Assembly: GCA_009873635.1 (NCBI GenBank)
Contig: WAHY01000001.1
Coordinates: forward strand, 1 to 50,288
Source of the DNA: Nitrospinota bacterium
GTDB lineage: Bacteria > Nitrospinota > Nitrospinia > Nitrospinales > VA-1
Reading direction: 5' to 3'
Length of the DNA: 50,288 nucleotides
Shown one piece after another: positions 8,895 through 17,869 of this stretch (its first letter is position 1; each line of letters starts with the position of its first letter). The position numbers and the translations under genes were made by a program. The notes under the pieces are model-generated. The model was not told where the DNA came from, did no database searches, and saw nothing but the letters and a program-made list of their open reading frames with translations.

Positions 8895-9908
8895 CTACAT
8901 GGAGTGGGTCATGGTTGTTATTTTTCCCCAGACAATAAGGCAGGTAAAAAGCAGGATGAACCCGACCAGAACCGCCATAGCCACAGGCCGTTTTTTCCAA
9001 TACCGTTCCTTATTTTGATCTACCAAGGGAATGGCAACCAAAAACAAGATGATTAAAGGAGGCGCAACTATCAAAGAAGGGACCCACAGGTTTTCCAAGG
9101 CAAAGATCCATACAAACTGCCAGGGTGGCTTGGTAACTTCCAGGCCTAATACCGGCTCTTCTCCCAAAGGCGGAGCAATAGTGAGCGCCAAAAGGCAAAT
9201 CAAAAGAAACACTCCGGCACCCGCTCTTTGCAGATATGCGATGTGACGTGTAAAGGGCATGTCTTTACTTTTTTCCCGTGATTCAGGCAGAGGCGATAGC
9301 TTATGGTATTTAACGTAAAAAAGGTGTAACCCCAACAGCAACACAGTGATTATCGGGAGTAATGATATATGAGCCATATAAATCCGGTTTAGCAAAGGAA
9401 CGCCTGGAGCAAAGGCTTCGGTCAAGGGCAGTCCCAGTATACCTATCTGTTCAGCAACCCATAGAAAATGCGCCAGGGCTTCATAGGCTTCCTGATCCCA
9501 TTTGATCACCGTACCGGTAAATAGCAGCGTAACCATCAGCAGCATTAAGCCTATACCTATCAACCAGTTTATTTCACGGGGGTTTTTATAAGATGCTGTA
9601 AAAAAAACGCGTACAGCATGCAGAATCATGGTCACGGTCAATACTTCAGCCGCCCAGAAATGGATGCCTCTCAGGAACCAACCCAGATATATCTGGTCAA
9701 CCAGATAATGAATACTCTGATTGGCGCGTTCAGGATCGGGAACAAAGAACTGTGCCAGCAAAATTCCACTGACAACCAAAACCATAAAAGATGACAGAGT
9801 CATACCACCCAGAGAATATTTTATGGAATTGGCATGTTCCGGAATTTCATATTCAAGGAGTTGAAGGCCTAACCGGTCTCGTAATAACTTTGAAAACCCG
9901 TTAGCCAT
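8895..9908 (-). CDS. Cytochrome b (b6/subunit-IV-like fusion) of a quinol oxidoreductase
   Basis: A 337-residue inner-membrane protein with about seven or eight helices: four cytochrome b6-like, then three subunit-IV-like. The b-heme histidines are His83/His97 (13 between) and His180/His195 (14 between), a b6-type pattern. [10 protein letters not shown] matches the b6 PWDQ region. The Qo-site PEWY motif appears as PPWQ (261-264), so the catalytic Glu and Tyr are replaced by Pro and Gln. No Rieske or c-type cytochrome gene is next to it. Upstream lie a His-rich anchored protein and a ResA-like thioredoxin. Confidence 0.9.
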   Translation of the reverse strand: MANGFSKLLRDRLGLQLLEYEIPEHANSIKYSLGGMTLSSFMVLVVSGILLAQFFVPDPERANQSIHYLVDQIYLGWFLRGIHFWAAEVLTVTMILHAVRVFFTASYKNPREINWLIGIGLMLLMVTLLFTGTVIKWDQEAYEALAHFLWVAEQIGILGLPLTEAFAPGVPLLNRIYMAHISLLPIITVLLLGLHLFYVKYHKLSPLPESREKSKDMPFTRHIAYLQRAGAGVFLLICLLALTIAPPLGEEPVLGLEVTKPPWQFVWIFALENLWVPSLIVAPPLIILFLVAIPLVDQNKERYWKKRPVAMAVLVGFILLFTCLIVWGKITTMTHSM

Positions 9909-9912
9909 GAGG

Positions 9913-10344
9913 TTATTCCCCTGGTCGCATAAATGTCAGGCCGGCAAAAGCTATTCCTGACAACAGGGTTATACCAACTGCGGCACCGTATCCCTTGCTT
10001 GAGGAAGAAACCCTCTCATGATGAGCAAGCTGAACTTGAGGCATCTTATGCTCATTATGACTTCCCTCCATTTTTTCATCTTCAATCGGAGTCGGTTCGA
10101 CCAGTTCATCTTGTGTAAAAAGGTCTGTAGGCGAGAATAAATTGTCTAAATTATTGTCCGAATCAGATAGCGCATCGTCTTCCTGATCCTGCACCGAGTA
10201 CATCGAGTCAGTGACCATCGGCTCTTCTATTTTTTTTTCTTCAGCTTTATGCCCTCCACCATGGGCAAAAGCTTTTGAGACGGGAAACAATAAAAGGGTT
10301 ATCAGAAAAGCCGCTAACGAAAAACGGAAAATGTTCATGATCAC
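9913..10344 (-). CDS. His- and acid-rich exported protein with C-terminal anchor
   Basis: A 143-residue protein with a signal peptide ([18 protein letters not shown]... ending near AFA), an immediately following HGGGH stretch, a long acidic linker, a second His cluster (GSHNEHK, AHHERV) and a C-terminal hydrophobic anchor ([20 protein letters not shown]). It looks like a periplasmic metal-binding tail fixed to the membrane. It starts inside the end of the thioredoxin gene (four-base overlap) and ends four bases before cytochrome b, so all three are coupled. I do not recognise a named family. Confidence 0.75.
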   Translation of the reverse strand: MIMNIFRFSLAAFLITLLLFPVSKAFAHGGGHKAEEKKIEEPMVTDSMYSVQDQEDDALSDSDNNLDNLFSPTDLFTQDELVEPTPIEDEKMEGSHNEHKMPQVQLAHHERVSSSSKGYGAAVGITLLSGIAFAGLTFMRPGE

Positions 10345-10904
10345 CCCCCCAATACTATTTGAGCGAAAGAATCCAGCATTTCATCACTGGCCCAGTCTCT
10401 CGGCCCTATTGCTTTATGCACAATGAGTCCCTCGCGATTCACAATAAAAGTTTCAGGCACACCTGTAGTTTTATAAACTTTCTTCGCAACATCGCTTTCA
10501 GGGTCAAGCAATACTGGAAACGTTAAATTAAATTTTTTCATGAAAGGTTCAATCAGGCTCTGGTCAGTATCAACACTGATAGTCAGCATCTCGAATCCAA
10601 AGTCTTTATATTTCCGGTAAAGCTTTTCCATAGATGGCATTTCCACTTCGCAGGTGCCGCACCAAGTAGCCCAAAAGTTGATGAACACAACTTTACCCCG
10701 ATAGTCAGATAGTTTGACCTTACCCCCTGCCAATGAAGGCAGTTCAAAATCAGGAGACAAAAACGCCTCAGCCGGGTATTCCGTTTCATAGGGTTTCAGT
10801 TCGACCTTATTGATCGACATCACAAATACTGACAAAAGAGCCGCAACCAGAAAAGTGTACGGAATATATGTACTGATGGGTTTTTCTTGAGCGATGTTTT
10901 CCAT
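10341..10904 (-). CDS. ResA/TlpA-type membrane-anchored thioredoxin
   Basis: A 187-residue protein with an uncleaved N-terminal anchor (about residues 14-32) and a periplasmic thioredoxin fold. The active site is WCGTC (Cys82, Cys85) and the cis-proline loop is TTGVPETFIV. ResA proteins reduce apocytochrome c haem-site cysteines; TlpA proteins serve cytochrome oxidase copper sites. Being flanked by a Cys-rich PCYCGC-type protein and a His-rich protein, it could keep those thiols reduced. Confidence 0.9.
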   Translation of the reverse strand: MENIAQEKPISTYIPYTFLVAALLSVFVMSINKVELKPYETEYPAEAFLSPDFELPSLAGGKVKLSDYRGKVVFINFWATWCGTCEVEMPSMEKLYRKYKDFGFEMLTISVDTDQSLIEPFMKKFNLTFPVLLDPESDVAKKVYKTTGVPETFIVNREGLIVHKAIGPRDWASDEMLDSFAQIVLGG

Positions 10905-10912
10905 AACTGGTT

Positions 10913-11362
10913 TTAAGTCCTGCGATAGGGTCGATAAAACTTTTTGTCTACGGCAATTACAATTTCATCCAGAGTTTTTCCCTGGTTATACAACTCATAA
11001 GCGTAAAATACTTCTCCCAAACAGATATCACATTTAGAACCATGTCTATTTGTATAGCAAGTTAACAGGGTCTTGTGCCCATGATTTTTTTTGCAATAGC
11101 AATAGCAAAAAAGGCTATCAATTACTTTGGGGATTTCTGCAGCTATTCGATATGCCTTTGCCACTCGACCCGTGAACAAAGCATCAGACATAATTGGGCG
11201 AGTTTCAATCAAAACACCTGTTGCCGGGGCTACTGGTGGAACCTTCTGATTTGCATTGATCCCCACATAAACACCGCCAACGATCAGACACACCGCAAGA
11301 CTTAACGCAACAAGCGAAATACGTTTTTTACTCACAGATGATTTATTTTTTTTCTTTCCCAT
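10913..11362 (-). CDS. PCYCGC-motif exported protein
   Basis: A 149-residue protein with a basic N-terminus, one hydrophobic segment (about 15-35) and a Cys/His-rich domain: CYCYC at 86-90, His94 and His96, Cys102, and CDIC at 111-114. This matches the PCYCGC domain family as I know it (PCYCGCH, then a CxxC, then a helical tail with FYAYELYNQGKT). The usual leading proline is Phe85 here. These proteins are presumed metal- or redox-active, but I know of no defined function. It ends eight bases before the thioredoxin gene. Confidence 0.8.
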   Translation of the reverse strand: MGKKKNKSSVSKKRISLVALSLAVCLIVGGVYVGINANQKVPPVAPATGVLIETRPIMSDALFTGRVAKAYRIAAEIPKVIDSLFCYCYCKKNHGHKTLLTCYTNRHGSKCDICLGEVFYAYELYNQGKTLDEIVIAVDKKFYRPYRRT

Positions 11363-11371
11363 AGCTATTTC

Positions 11372-12172
11372 TTACAATTTGAGTTGTGATTCTGTAAATT
11401 CTAAATGAGATGCGGCTTTTACCAATTGGTCAGAGTTTTTCCATTGCAGTTTATCCTGGGGAATAAGAAAATCACCTTCAGAGTTGCGGAAGGGCCTCCA
11501 CTCCCGGTCCAAATATACCTCATTGGGTTTAAAACTTGCCTTATAGACCAGGGAAGTATTGTCGGCTATATAATAGCCAAGGTAAAAATATTTGATTCGG
11601 TTTTCAAGCGCAAAATCCATTTGCTTCAATACGCTGAAAGTTCCAAGGCTCATTTTTTTGTCAGGAACCTTATAAAAAGTATAAATGGCGGAAAAGGACT
11701 GGGAAGTTTTATCACCTAAAGCAACTCCAATCAGCTTTCCATCATAATAGTATTCAAATTCAATTCCAAAGGGGGTATTAACATAAAAAGACAGCCTGAA
11801 GTTTTGCTCATCTTCCACATCATCCTGAAGAGAAAAAAACCTTTCCTTATGCTGGAGATAAAGTTCAAACTTCTCATGGGTATATTCTGGATCACCAATC
11901 TTTACTTCAACGTCCTTACAGGAAACCAAGGCTCGTTTTTGATTCCGGGACATTTTAAAATTTTCCGTCCGCACGCGTATAGGGATACATTGGTAGCAGT
12001 CCTGACACTTTGGGCGGAAAAAATAATCTCCGAAGTGACGCATTCCATGGGCGAGTAGATATTCAAACTCTATCTCTGAAACATCTTCAAGCAGATATTC
12101 CTCAAAAAAGGATTTTCTATCCTTGAAATACCCACATTGAAACGTTCTTGAGTCTATAAAATGGGCTAGCAT
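11372..12172 (-). CDS. bpt: Aspartate/glutamate leucyltransferase (bacterial N-end rule)
   Basis: A 266-residue Bpt/Ate1-family protein that moves leucine from tRNA to proteins starting with Asp or Glu, marking them for ClpS/ClpAP. The N-terminal zinc/cysteine domain shows Cys13 and CQDCYQC (56-62) after the RHFGDYFFRP motif. The C-terminal GNAT-like domain includes YFYLGYYIADN and YKASFKPNE. It is the most upstream gene of the minus-strand run that includes the cytochrome b genes; the link may be positional only. Confidence 0.92.
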   Translation of the reverse strand: MLAHFIDSRTFQCGYFKDRKSFFEEYLLEDVSEIEFEYLLAHGMRHFGDYFFRPKCQDCYQCIPIRVRTENFKMSRNQKRALVSCKDVEVKIGDPEYTHEKFELYLQHKERFFSLQDDVEDEQNFRLSFYVNTPFGIEFEYYYDGKLIGVALGDKTSQSFSAIYTFYKVPDKKMSLGTFSVLKQMDFALENRIKYFYLGYYIADNTSLVYKASFKPNEVYLDREWRPFRNSEGDFLIPQDKLQWKNSDQLVKAASHLEFTESQLKL

Positions 12173-12394
12173 ATTGATCTACCTCCGACAAGCGAAGGAC
12201 TATCCTTAAATAGTAATTCTTCTAAATGGTCTTTATATTCTATAATATTTTTTAGCCAGATAACATAAAAGGATAAAAAACTTGCCTTCAGGCTATATTT
12301 TTCTTCTTCTATTGGCCGGCAGGTTTGAAATCACGCTTGAATTATGATTAACTTCCCCTGAAAAGAAAAAACACTCTCCCTGCTAAGGAGATTT

Positions 12395-13078
12395 ATGGAT
12401 TTGAAGGTATCAATCATCGTCCCCACCCTCAACGAAGAATTGGTTCTTGAGAACACTCTGACACAAATCCAACAACTTTCTCCTCATGAATTGATTGTAA
12501 GTGATGGGGGAAGCACAGATTCCACCAGTCAAATAGCCAAAAAGTTCACTCATCTCGTCGTATCAGGTCCCGCAAGTCGTTCTTTGCAAATGAATTACGG
12601 CGCAGAAAAAGCAACTGGAGACCTCTTACTTTTCTTACACGCGGACAATCGGCTTGAAACTGAAAGTTACCGGAAAATGATAGAATGCATGGAAAATACT
12701 AAATGGATTGGAGGCGCCTTCACACTTTGTATCGATTCCAAAAAATGGTCGATAAATTTAATCACCTTGTTAGCCAATATCCGCGCAAAATATTTTGGCC
12801 TTGCTTATGGTGACCAGGGATTCTTCGTTCGCAAAGAAGTTTTCAGTAAAATGAATGGCTTCTCCCCCCTTCCGATTTGTGAGGATCTGGATTTCTACCT
12901 TCGTCTGAGAAAAAAAGGTTCTGTGATCATACTGAATGAAAAAACTCATACATCCCCAAGACGTTGGGTCAAGGAAGGAATCGCCTTCACTACCGCTAGA
13001 AATATCCTGATCGCAATCCTGTTCAGGCTCGGATTCCCACCGCATACTCTGACCAAATGGTACCTGGCCATCCGCTAA
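12395..13078 (+). CDS. Family 2 glycosyltransferase (TIGR04283-like)
   Basis: A 227-residue GT-A protein: IIVPTLNEE at the N-terminus, SDGGSTDST around residue 37-43 for nucleotide-sugar binding, FLHADNRL carrying the metal-binding acidic residue, YGDQGFFVRKEVF, and ICEDLDFYLRLR as the catalytic acidic motif. The short length and the GDQGFFVRK signature fit the TIGR04283 group, some members of which are linked to arsenosugar synthesis. Its usual partner genes are not here. SD AAGGAG lies six to seven bases before the ATG. Confidence 0.85.
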   Translation: MDLKVSIIVPTLNEELVLENTLTQIQQLSPHELIVSDGGSTDSTSQIAKKFTHLVVSGPASRSLQMNYGAEKATGDLLLFLHADNRLETESYRKMIECMENTKWIGGAFTLCIDSKKWSINLITLLANIRAKYFGLAYGDQGFFVRKEVFSKMNGFSPLPICEDLDFYLRLRKKGSVIILNEKTHTSPRRWVKEGIAFTTARNILIAILFRLGFPPHTLTKWYLAIR

Positions 13079-13169
13079 CCCACTCCAATGGGGAGATAAA
13101 TACAAATGAATTTCAGGGTAAAAACAATATTCCTGGATTGAGAGGACTCTTCAAAATTATCAAGTTGCC

Positions 13170-13185
13170 ACCCTCGCCAGAGGGT
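13170..13185. repeat. Short hairpin within a degenerate repeat
   Basis: accctc-gcca-gagggt is a perfect six-base inverted repeat just beyond the stop of the 42-residue membrane protein. The surrounding 22 bases match 15478-15500 at about 19 of 23 positions. It lacks a following T run, so I do not call it a terminator. Confidence 0.45.
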
Positions 13186-13313
13186 TAAATTACTTCGGTG
13201 AATACCAGAATCATCCAAATTACCAGGATGACATTGAATACCACCCCGATATGAAAGAATATATTGAAGAACCTGCTGTAGGTGAATTTATAACTGTTTT
13301 TTTGTTCCGTCAT
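13185..13313 (-). CDS. 42-residue single-pass membrane protein coupled to the LRR gene
   Basis: Reading the minus strand from ATG 13313 gives 42 codons and a TAA at 13185. After a polar start (MTEQKNSYKF) comes a long hydrophobic span (FFHIGVVFNVILVIWMILVF) that should cross the membrane once. The ATG is three bases after the TGA of the LRR gene, so re-initiation after that stop is likely. No strong SD of its own is seen. Function unknown; position suggests it works with, or anchors, the LRR protein. Confidence 0.6.
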   Translation of the reverse strand: MTEQKNSYKFTYSRFFNIFFHIGVVFNVILVIWMILVFTEVI

Positions 13314-13316
13314 GGC

Positions 13317-14129
13317 TCAGTCCATAACCAGAGTGGTTAAACGTTTTGCCAGCTCTGATCCGCGAATGATCTTGCGCACAGGGCGTTCTATAAGGTTTAG
13401 ACTCATATAAAGCCTATCCAGATTCATAAAAGTTTGCGACTCGGCAATCGCCTTACCACCCTCGTCTCTAATTTCGTTACGCCAGATACTCAAAACGTTC
13501 AAGTTTTTCAGGCTTGCAGATTTTGCAAGGGCAATTGCACCCGCGTCTCCCATCTTATTCGAGCACAGGTATAACTTTTTTAAATGAGTCAAATTGGGAC
13601 TTTCGGCAATGGCCATAGTACCTTCATCACCAATTCCAGTACTATCGAGATGCAGAGCCTGCAATCCAGGTAGATTTTTAGAACACGCCACAGCACTTGC
13701 CCCTTGAGGGCCTATAGGATTTGAGTCCAGAAATAAAACCTCAAGATACTCAAGGTTTGGTGAACTCGCCAAGGCTTCAGCCCCTTTTGGTCCAATATTG
13801 TTAGCTTCCAGCATCAAACATTTCAGGTTCTTCAACAGTTCACCATTTGCCAGAAATTCGGCTTCCTCATCACCAATAATATTGTGATTGAGGTATAGAG
13901 AAACAAGACCGGTGAATCCTTTCACCTGGCTTAGAATTTCAATGGACTCTCCACAAAGCTGGTTCTGGCTGAGGAATAGTTGCTCGACTGAAGACAGGTC
14001 TTCCGCATCAGAAAGAAGGCGCAACTCATCTGGACCAATATTTTTATCCTCCAGATCCAGTAATTTCCCATCCGGAGTCAAATTTGCCAGAATGGCTTGC
14101 TCAAACTTTGACTTCACAGCCTCTTGCAA
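13317..14129 (-). CDS. Leucine-rich-repeat protein (ribonuclease-inhibitor type)
   Basis: A 270-residue protein with about eight repeats of roughly 27 residues, each like L..L.L..N.IGD.GA.ALA.S. This is the RI-type LRR (alpha/beta horseshoe) and serves protein binding. No signal peptide or enzyme domain is seen, so it is probably cytoplasmic. It starts at TTG (14127-14129): a strong SD (reverse complement GAGGAGGG, around 14137-14144) lies about eight bases upstream. The 42-residue membrane protein follows three bases after its stop. Confidence 0.85.
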   Translation of the reverse strand: MQEAVKSKFEQAILANLTPDGKLLDLEDKNIGPDELRLLSDAEDLSSVEQLFLSQNQLCGESIEILSQVKGFTGLVSLYLNHNIIGDEEAEFLANGELLKNLKCLMLEANNIGPKGAEALASSPNLEYLEVLFLDSNPIGPQGASAVACSKNLPGLQALHLDSTGIGDEGTMAIAESPNLTHLKKLYLCSNKMGDAGAIALAKSASLKNLNVLSIWRNEIRDEGGKAIAESQTFMNLDRLYMSLNLIERPVRKIIRGSELAKRLTTLVMD

Positions 14130-14293
14130 CAGATATCCCTCCTCTTAAAATTGGATAATGATCGTGTACTTTAAAGGATTTCATATAAAAGATCAAACAC
14201 CGGTTTGGCTTCTCTTATATAATATAAATATAACGCTGAATACATTGAATATGCTTTTCTCATTGAACCAATACCAAGCGGAGGAGGTTAAAA

Positions 14294-15403
14294 ATGATCG
14301 TTGGAATTCCCAAAGAAATTAAAACAGATGAATATCGCGTATCAATGACCCCCGCTGGCGTTCACGATCTGGTAATCCGTGGGCATAAGGTATTGCTGGA
14401 GGACAAGGCTGGCGAGGGTAGCGGAATCACCAATCAGGACTATTTAGATCAAGGAGCAAAGATCGTTTCACGGCAGGACATATTTGCCCAGTCAGAAATG
14501 ATTGTAAAAGTAAAAGAACCCCTTCCTGAAGAATATCCCTTATTACGTGAAGGACAAATACTATACACCTATCTTCATTTGGCACCGGCCCCCGAATTGA
14601 CCCAGGCTCTCCTGGATAGAAAAGTGGTTGGAATAGCCTATGAAACTGTGCAACTGGCAGACGGTTCTCTACCACTTCTCATTCCCATGAGCGAGGTAGC
14701 TGGACGCATGGCAGTGCATGAAGGTGCAAAATATCTTGAGCGTGAAAATGGTGGACGCGGCATCCTGCTGGGAGGTGTCCCAGGTGTAGACCCAGGCCAT
14801 GTGGTGATTATAGGCGGAGGTATTGTTGGGGCTAACGCAGCAAAGATGGCTATCGGAACAGGCGCGCAGGTCACTCTACTGGATATCAACCTTCAACGTT
14901 TACGCTATCTCGATGATATTCACGGAAGCCGGCTTAGAACACTGATGTCTAACAGGTTTAATTTACTTGAGTCACTACGCACAGCTGACCTCGTGATTGG
15001 TGCCGTACTTATTCCCGGTGCAAAAGCACCACGACTTATCACACACGAAATGTTAAAACCAATGCAAAAAGGTGCAGTCGTGGTCGATGTAGGCATTGAC
15101 CAGGGGGGAATTCTGGAAACTTCACACCCGACAACCCATAGCGATCCTATTTTTGAGGTTGAGGGAGTGGTTCATTATTGTGTCGCCAATATGCCTGGTG
15201 CCCTGGCAAGAACATCGACTTTCGCTCTCACTAATGCCACTTTTCCATACGCCCTGGATCTGGCAGAAAAAGGGTACAGGCAAGCTTTAAAAGATGACCA
15301 AGCTCTTAGAGCCGGACTGAATATCTGTCTTGGTTCTGTGACCCACCCTGAAGTAGCAAATGCTCTTGGTATGAAATTTTTATCACCAGAAGACTTTTGC
15401 TAA
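14294..15403 (+). CDS. ald: Alanine dehydrogenase
   Basis: NAD-dependent interconversion of L-alanine and pyruvate plus ammonia. The 369 residues are near the family norm (about 371). Signatures are the N-terminal [17 protein letters not shown], the catalytic HLAPAPELT region, the NAD-binding [16 protein letters not shown] and VDVGIDQGG, and the C-terminal [26 protein letters not shown] lies about six bases before the ATG. An AGCS-family sodium:alanine carrier lies 1 kb downstream on the opposite strand, which supports a role in alanine use. Confidence 0.96.
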   Translation: MIVGIPKEIKTDEYRVSMTPAGVHDLVIRGHKVLLEDKAGEGSGITNQDYLDQGAKIVSRQDIFAQSEMIVKVKEPLPEEYPLLREGQILYTYLHLAPAPELTQALLDRKVVGIAYETVQLADGSLPLLIPMSEVAGRMAVHEGAKYLERENGGRGILLGGVPGVDPGHVVIIGGGIVGANAAKMAIGTGAQVTLLDINLQRLRYLDDIHGSRLRTLMSNRFNLLESLRTADLVIGAVLIPGAKAPRLITHEMLKPMQKGAVVVDVGIDQGGILETSHPTTHSDPIFEVEGVVHYCVANMPGALARTSTFALTNATFPYALDLAEKGYRQALKDDQALRAGLNICLGSVTHPEVANALGMKFLSPEDFC

Positions 15404-15408
15404 CCAGT

Positions 15409-15540
15409 GGGCGTGAGGCTAACGAGCAATTGCCTTGATATACCAGCAACAATTAACTCGACTTAACAAACTAATGAAAATTGCCACTCTCTCCAGAGGG
15501 GGCGTGGAGCCAACGGGCAATAGCTTTGATATTCTGGCAA
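15409..15540. repeat. Two imperfect ~42-bp direct repeats
   Basis: gggcgtgaggctaacgagca... at 15409-15450 and ggggcgtggagccaacgggc... at 15499-15540 match at roughly three quarters of positions, including CTTTGATAT/CCTTGATAT cores. The sequence just before the second copy (aattgccactctctccagag, about 15479) resembles 13162-13182. They lie in non-coding DNA after ald. Confidence 0.5.
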
Positions 15541-15671
15541 TGGACAAAACGGGTCAGTAAAACAAATGGATATTGGGATAGAATTGGCATCTTTATAAAA
15601 AATAAACATGAACTTCGTGAAACTTTCTTATAAGATATTGACCAAACTTTAAACTAATCAAGCTGGGAGAA

Positions 15672-16103
15672 ATGGTAATGGGTGAAGGAAGTTTTCATTT
15701 CAATGTAAACAATCGTGATAGTGGTGGTTCAAAAGCCCAAATGACTAATAATGAAGACTCGTTTCTTCGTGCCATGGAAATCCTTGAACGCAGACGAGAA
15801 AAAGAAGAACTGGAAAACCCGACTCCAGAAGAAGTTATAGAGATTTCGGTTGAAGAAGAACCTATTATAGAGGAAAGTATTCAGGAAGAAGAAGTAGAAG
15901 CAACTGCAGAAGAAACAACTGTTAATGAAGATGAAACTCCCCCACCAACACCACAACCAACCCAAACCGCTCCAACTAAACCATCTGGAGGTGGTGTTCC
16001 AGGGCCAACACCAAGGCGGGATTTCACTTCTGAAGAAAGAGCGGCCATGCTGAAACGTGCAAAAGCTCATGCCGCGGAGGTCGATGCCAGAAAGAACAAA
16101 TAG
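15672..16103 (+). CDS. Acidic, proline-rich, probably disordered protein
   Basis: A 143-residue protein. After a short N-terminus come Glu-rich stretches (about residues 35-90, many EEEV/EE runs), a Pro/Thr segment (PPPTPQPTQTAPTKP), a Gly/Pro turn and a basic helical tail (SEERAAMLKRAKAHAAEVDA). No fold or signal peptide is recognisable. SD GGGAGAA precedes the ATG closely; a second in-frame ATG two codons later is equally plausible. The biased composition suggests a linker or scaffold. Confidence 0.65.
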   Translation: MVMGEGSFHFNVNNRDSGGSKAQMTNNEDSFLRAMEILERRREKEELENPTPEEVIEISVEEEPIIEESIQEEEVEATAEETTVNEDETPPPTPQPTQTAPTKPSGGGVPGPTPRRDFTSEERAAMLKRAKAHAAEVDARKNK

Positions 16104-16121
16104 TAAATATTTTTTTCATAG

Positions 16122-16448
16122 TCGCAGGAGTTAAATTCTTTTGGCTATGCAAAGGAATCCTACAAAATCCTTGTCCGAACTATCCTTAAAAACCTTCTCA
16201 TCCGAGACATTCCAAAGTCCTACAAAATTAACAAGAAAATTATGTAAGGTACAATTCAAATTAAAGGCTCAACCGAACCTCAGGCTGGAGACCTGCCTGC
16301 AAATAAGTTCAGTTTTGAAAAAAAGCTAAGAAGACAAAGTATCAAAACCGTGCTTGAAGTTTATGGTGAACAATATCTAAAAAATAAAAATGTTGACGCA
16401 ACAATAGTTCATTGTGCTAATCATATTTATGGATTGACCCTTCCCTGA
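16122..16448 (+). pseudogene. Coding-like remnant split by a stop
   Basis: One frame stays open for 41 codons, meets TAA at 16245, then stays open for another 66 codons to TGA 16446. The translation looks protein-like on both sides (GYAKESYKILVRTILKNLLI; then KGSTEPQAGDLPANKFSFEK). No ATG, GTG or TTG starts either half in frame. Its 3' end overlaps the end of the AGCS gene. I suspect a decayed gene; family not recognised, and AT-rich chance openness is not excluded. Confidence 0.3.
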
Positions 16449-17766
16449 TTTCTTTTTCAAAAGATTGTGTACCTTTGACAAGCTGACCACTTAAAAGGAT
16501 AAGCCCAATAAGGTTTGGAACTGCCATCAGAGCATTCATCGCATCGGAAAAGTTCCATACCATATCCAGTTTTACCTGGGCTCCTACAAATACAAATATT
16601 ACCCAGGCATATCGGTAATAATGAATGTATGTTTCACCAAATAGATATTCAAAGCATTTTTCCCCATAATATTCCCAAGCTAGTATAGTAGAAAAAGCAA
16701 AAGTCACCGTGCCAATGGTGACGATAATTTTCCCCCATAATCCTGGCAGGCCTGCTGAAAATGCTTGCAGTGTTAAAGCAACCCCCGTCTCCCCTGAAAC
16801 CCAGGCACCTGTGGAGCTTAAAGTCAGTGCTGTTAACGAACAGACGATCAAAGTATCAATAAATGTTCCCGACATGGACACCAAGGCCTGCTTGGAGGGA
16901 TGATTGGTTTTAGCTGCAGCCGCCGCGATGGGGGCACTTCCCATACCTGATTCATTGGAAAACAACCCTCGTGCAACTCCATATCGAATGGTATTTGCCA
17001 AAGACGCACCCGCAAAGCCACCTGTCGCAGCCGTTCCTGTAAAAGCATCTTGAAAGATCATCACTATACCTGTTCCTAACTGGTCCAAATTATTTAGAAT
17101 AACTATTAAAGCACCGAGAAAATAGATCGCGACCATTATAGGTACAAGAAAAGAAGCAACTTCTGCGATGCGTTTAATGCCTCCCAGAACCACCATTCCG
17201 GTAAGCAACATCATTACACCGCCAACAAGAATACTACTAACCCCCATAGAACCATTTAAAGCGTGGACAGTTGTATTGGCTTGCACCATATTTCCAATTC
17301 CGAATGCGGCCATAGCTCCAAAGAAGGCAAAGCACATTCCCAGCCATTTTTGCCCCAGGCCATGTTCCAGATAATACATAGGCCCACCGGAAATTTCTCC
17401 TTTATGGTTTACCTGCCTGAACTTGACGGCTAAAAATCCTTCACAATATTTTGTGGCCATACCAACTAATCCCGTTAACCACATCCAGAAAATGGCACCA
17501 GGCCCACCCAATGCTACAGCCACACTCACTCCGGCAATGTTTCCTGTTCCCACAGTTGCGGCAAGGGCTGTCATGAGTGCACCAAAATGAGAGATATCTC
17601 CCTCTCCTCCACCTTCTCGGGAAAAGGTAAGTCTAAGAGAATAGAAAAGATGGCGTACCTGGATGCCCTTAAGTCGAATGCTCAACCAACAACCTGTTCC
17701 CAGCAACAAGAACAAAAGCCATGGCCCCCACATCAAACTTGCAAAGTCAGCTAAAAAAGTATTCAT
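16417..17766 (-). CDS. Sodium:alanine symporter (AGCS family)
   Basis: A 449-residue inner-membrane carrier with about ten to eleven helices. The AGCS signature region is clear: ALAATVGTGNIAGVSVAVAL, GGPGAIFWMW, GMATKYCEGFLAVKFR, and later FSNESGMGSAPIAAAAAKT. The family takes up alanine or glycine with sodium. Length matches the family. With ald nearby, uptake and oxidation of alanine form a plausible pair, though they are not in one operon. Confidence 0.93.
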   Translation of the reverse strand: MNTFLADFASLMWGPWLLFLLLGTGCWLSIRLKGIQVRHLFYSLRLTFSREGGGEGDISHFGALMTALAATVGTGNIAGVSVAVALGGPGAIFWMWLTGLVGMATKYCEGFLAVKFRQVNHKGEISGGPMYYLEHGLGQKWLGMCFAFFGAMAAFGIGNMVQANTTVHALNGSMGVSSILVGGVMMLLTGMVVLGGIKRIAEVASFLVPIMVAIYFLGALIVILNNLDQLGTGIVMIFQDAFTGTAATGGFAGASLANTIRYGVARGLFSNESGMGSAPIAAAAAKTNHPSKQALVSMSGTFIDTLIVCSLTALTLSSTGAWVSGETGVALTLQAFSAGLPGLWGKIIVTIGTVTFAFSTILAWEYYGEKCFEYLFGETYIHYYRYAWVIFVFVGAQVKLDMVWNFSDAMNALMAVPNLIGLILLSGQLVKGTQSFEKEIREGSIHKYD

Positions 17767-17869
17767 AATTTCTGGTTGTTATTGTTTTCCGACGGGTGAA
17801 TTATAGAAATAAGAATAGAATAGATAGGATTAGAGAATAAAAACATCATAGAAAGGATGAAAAAATTAT

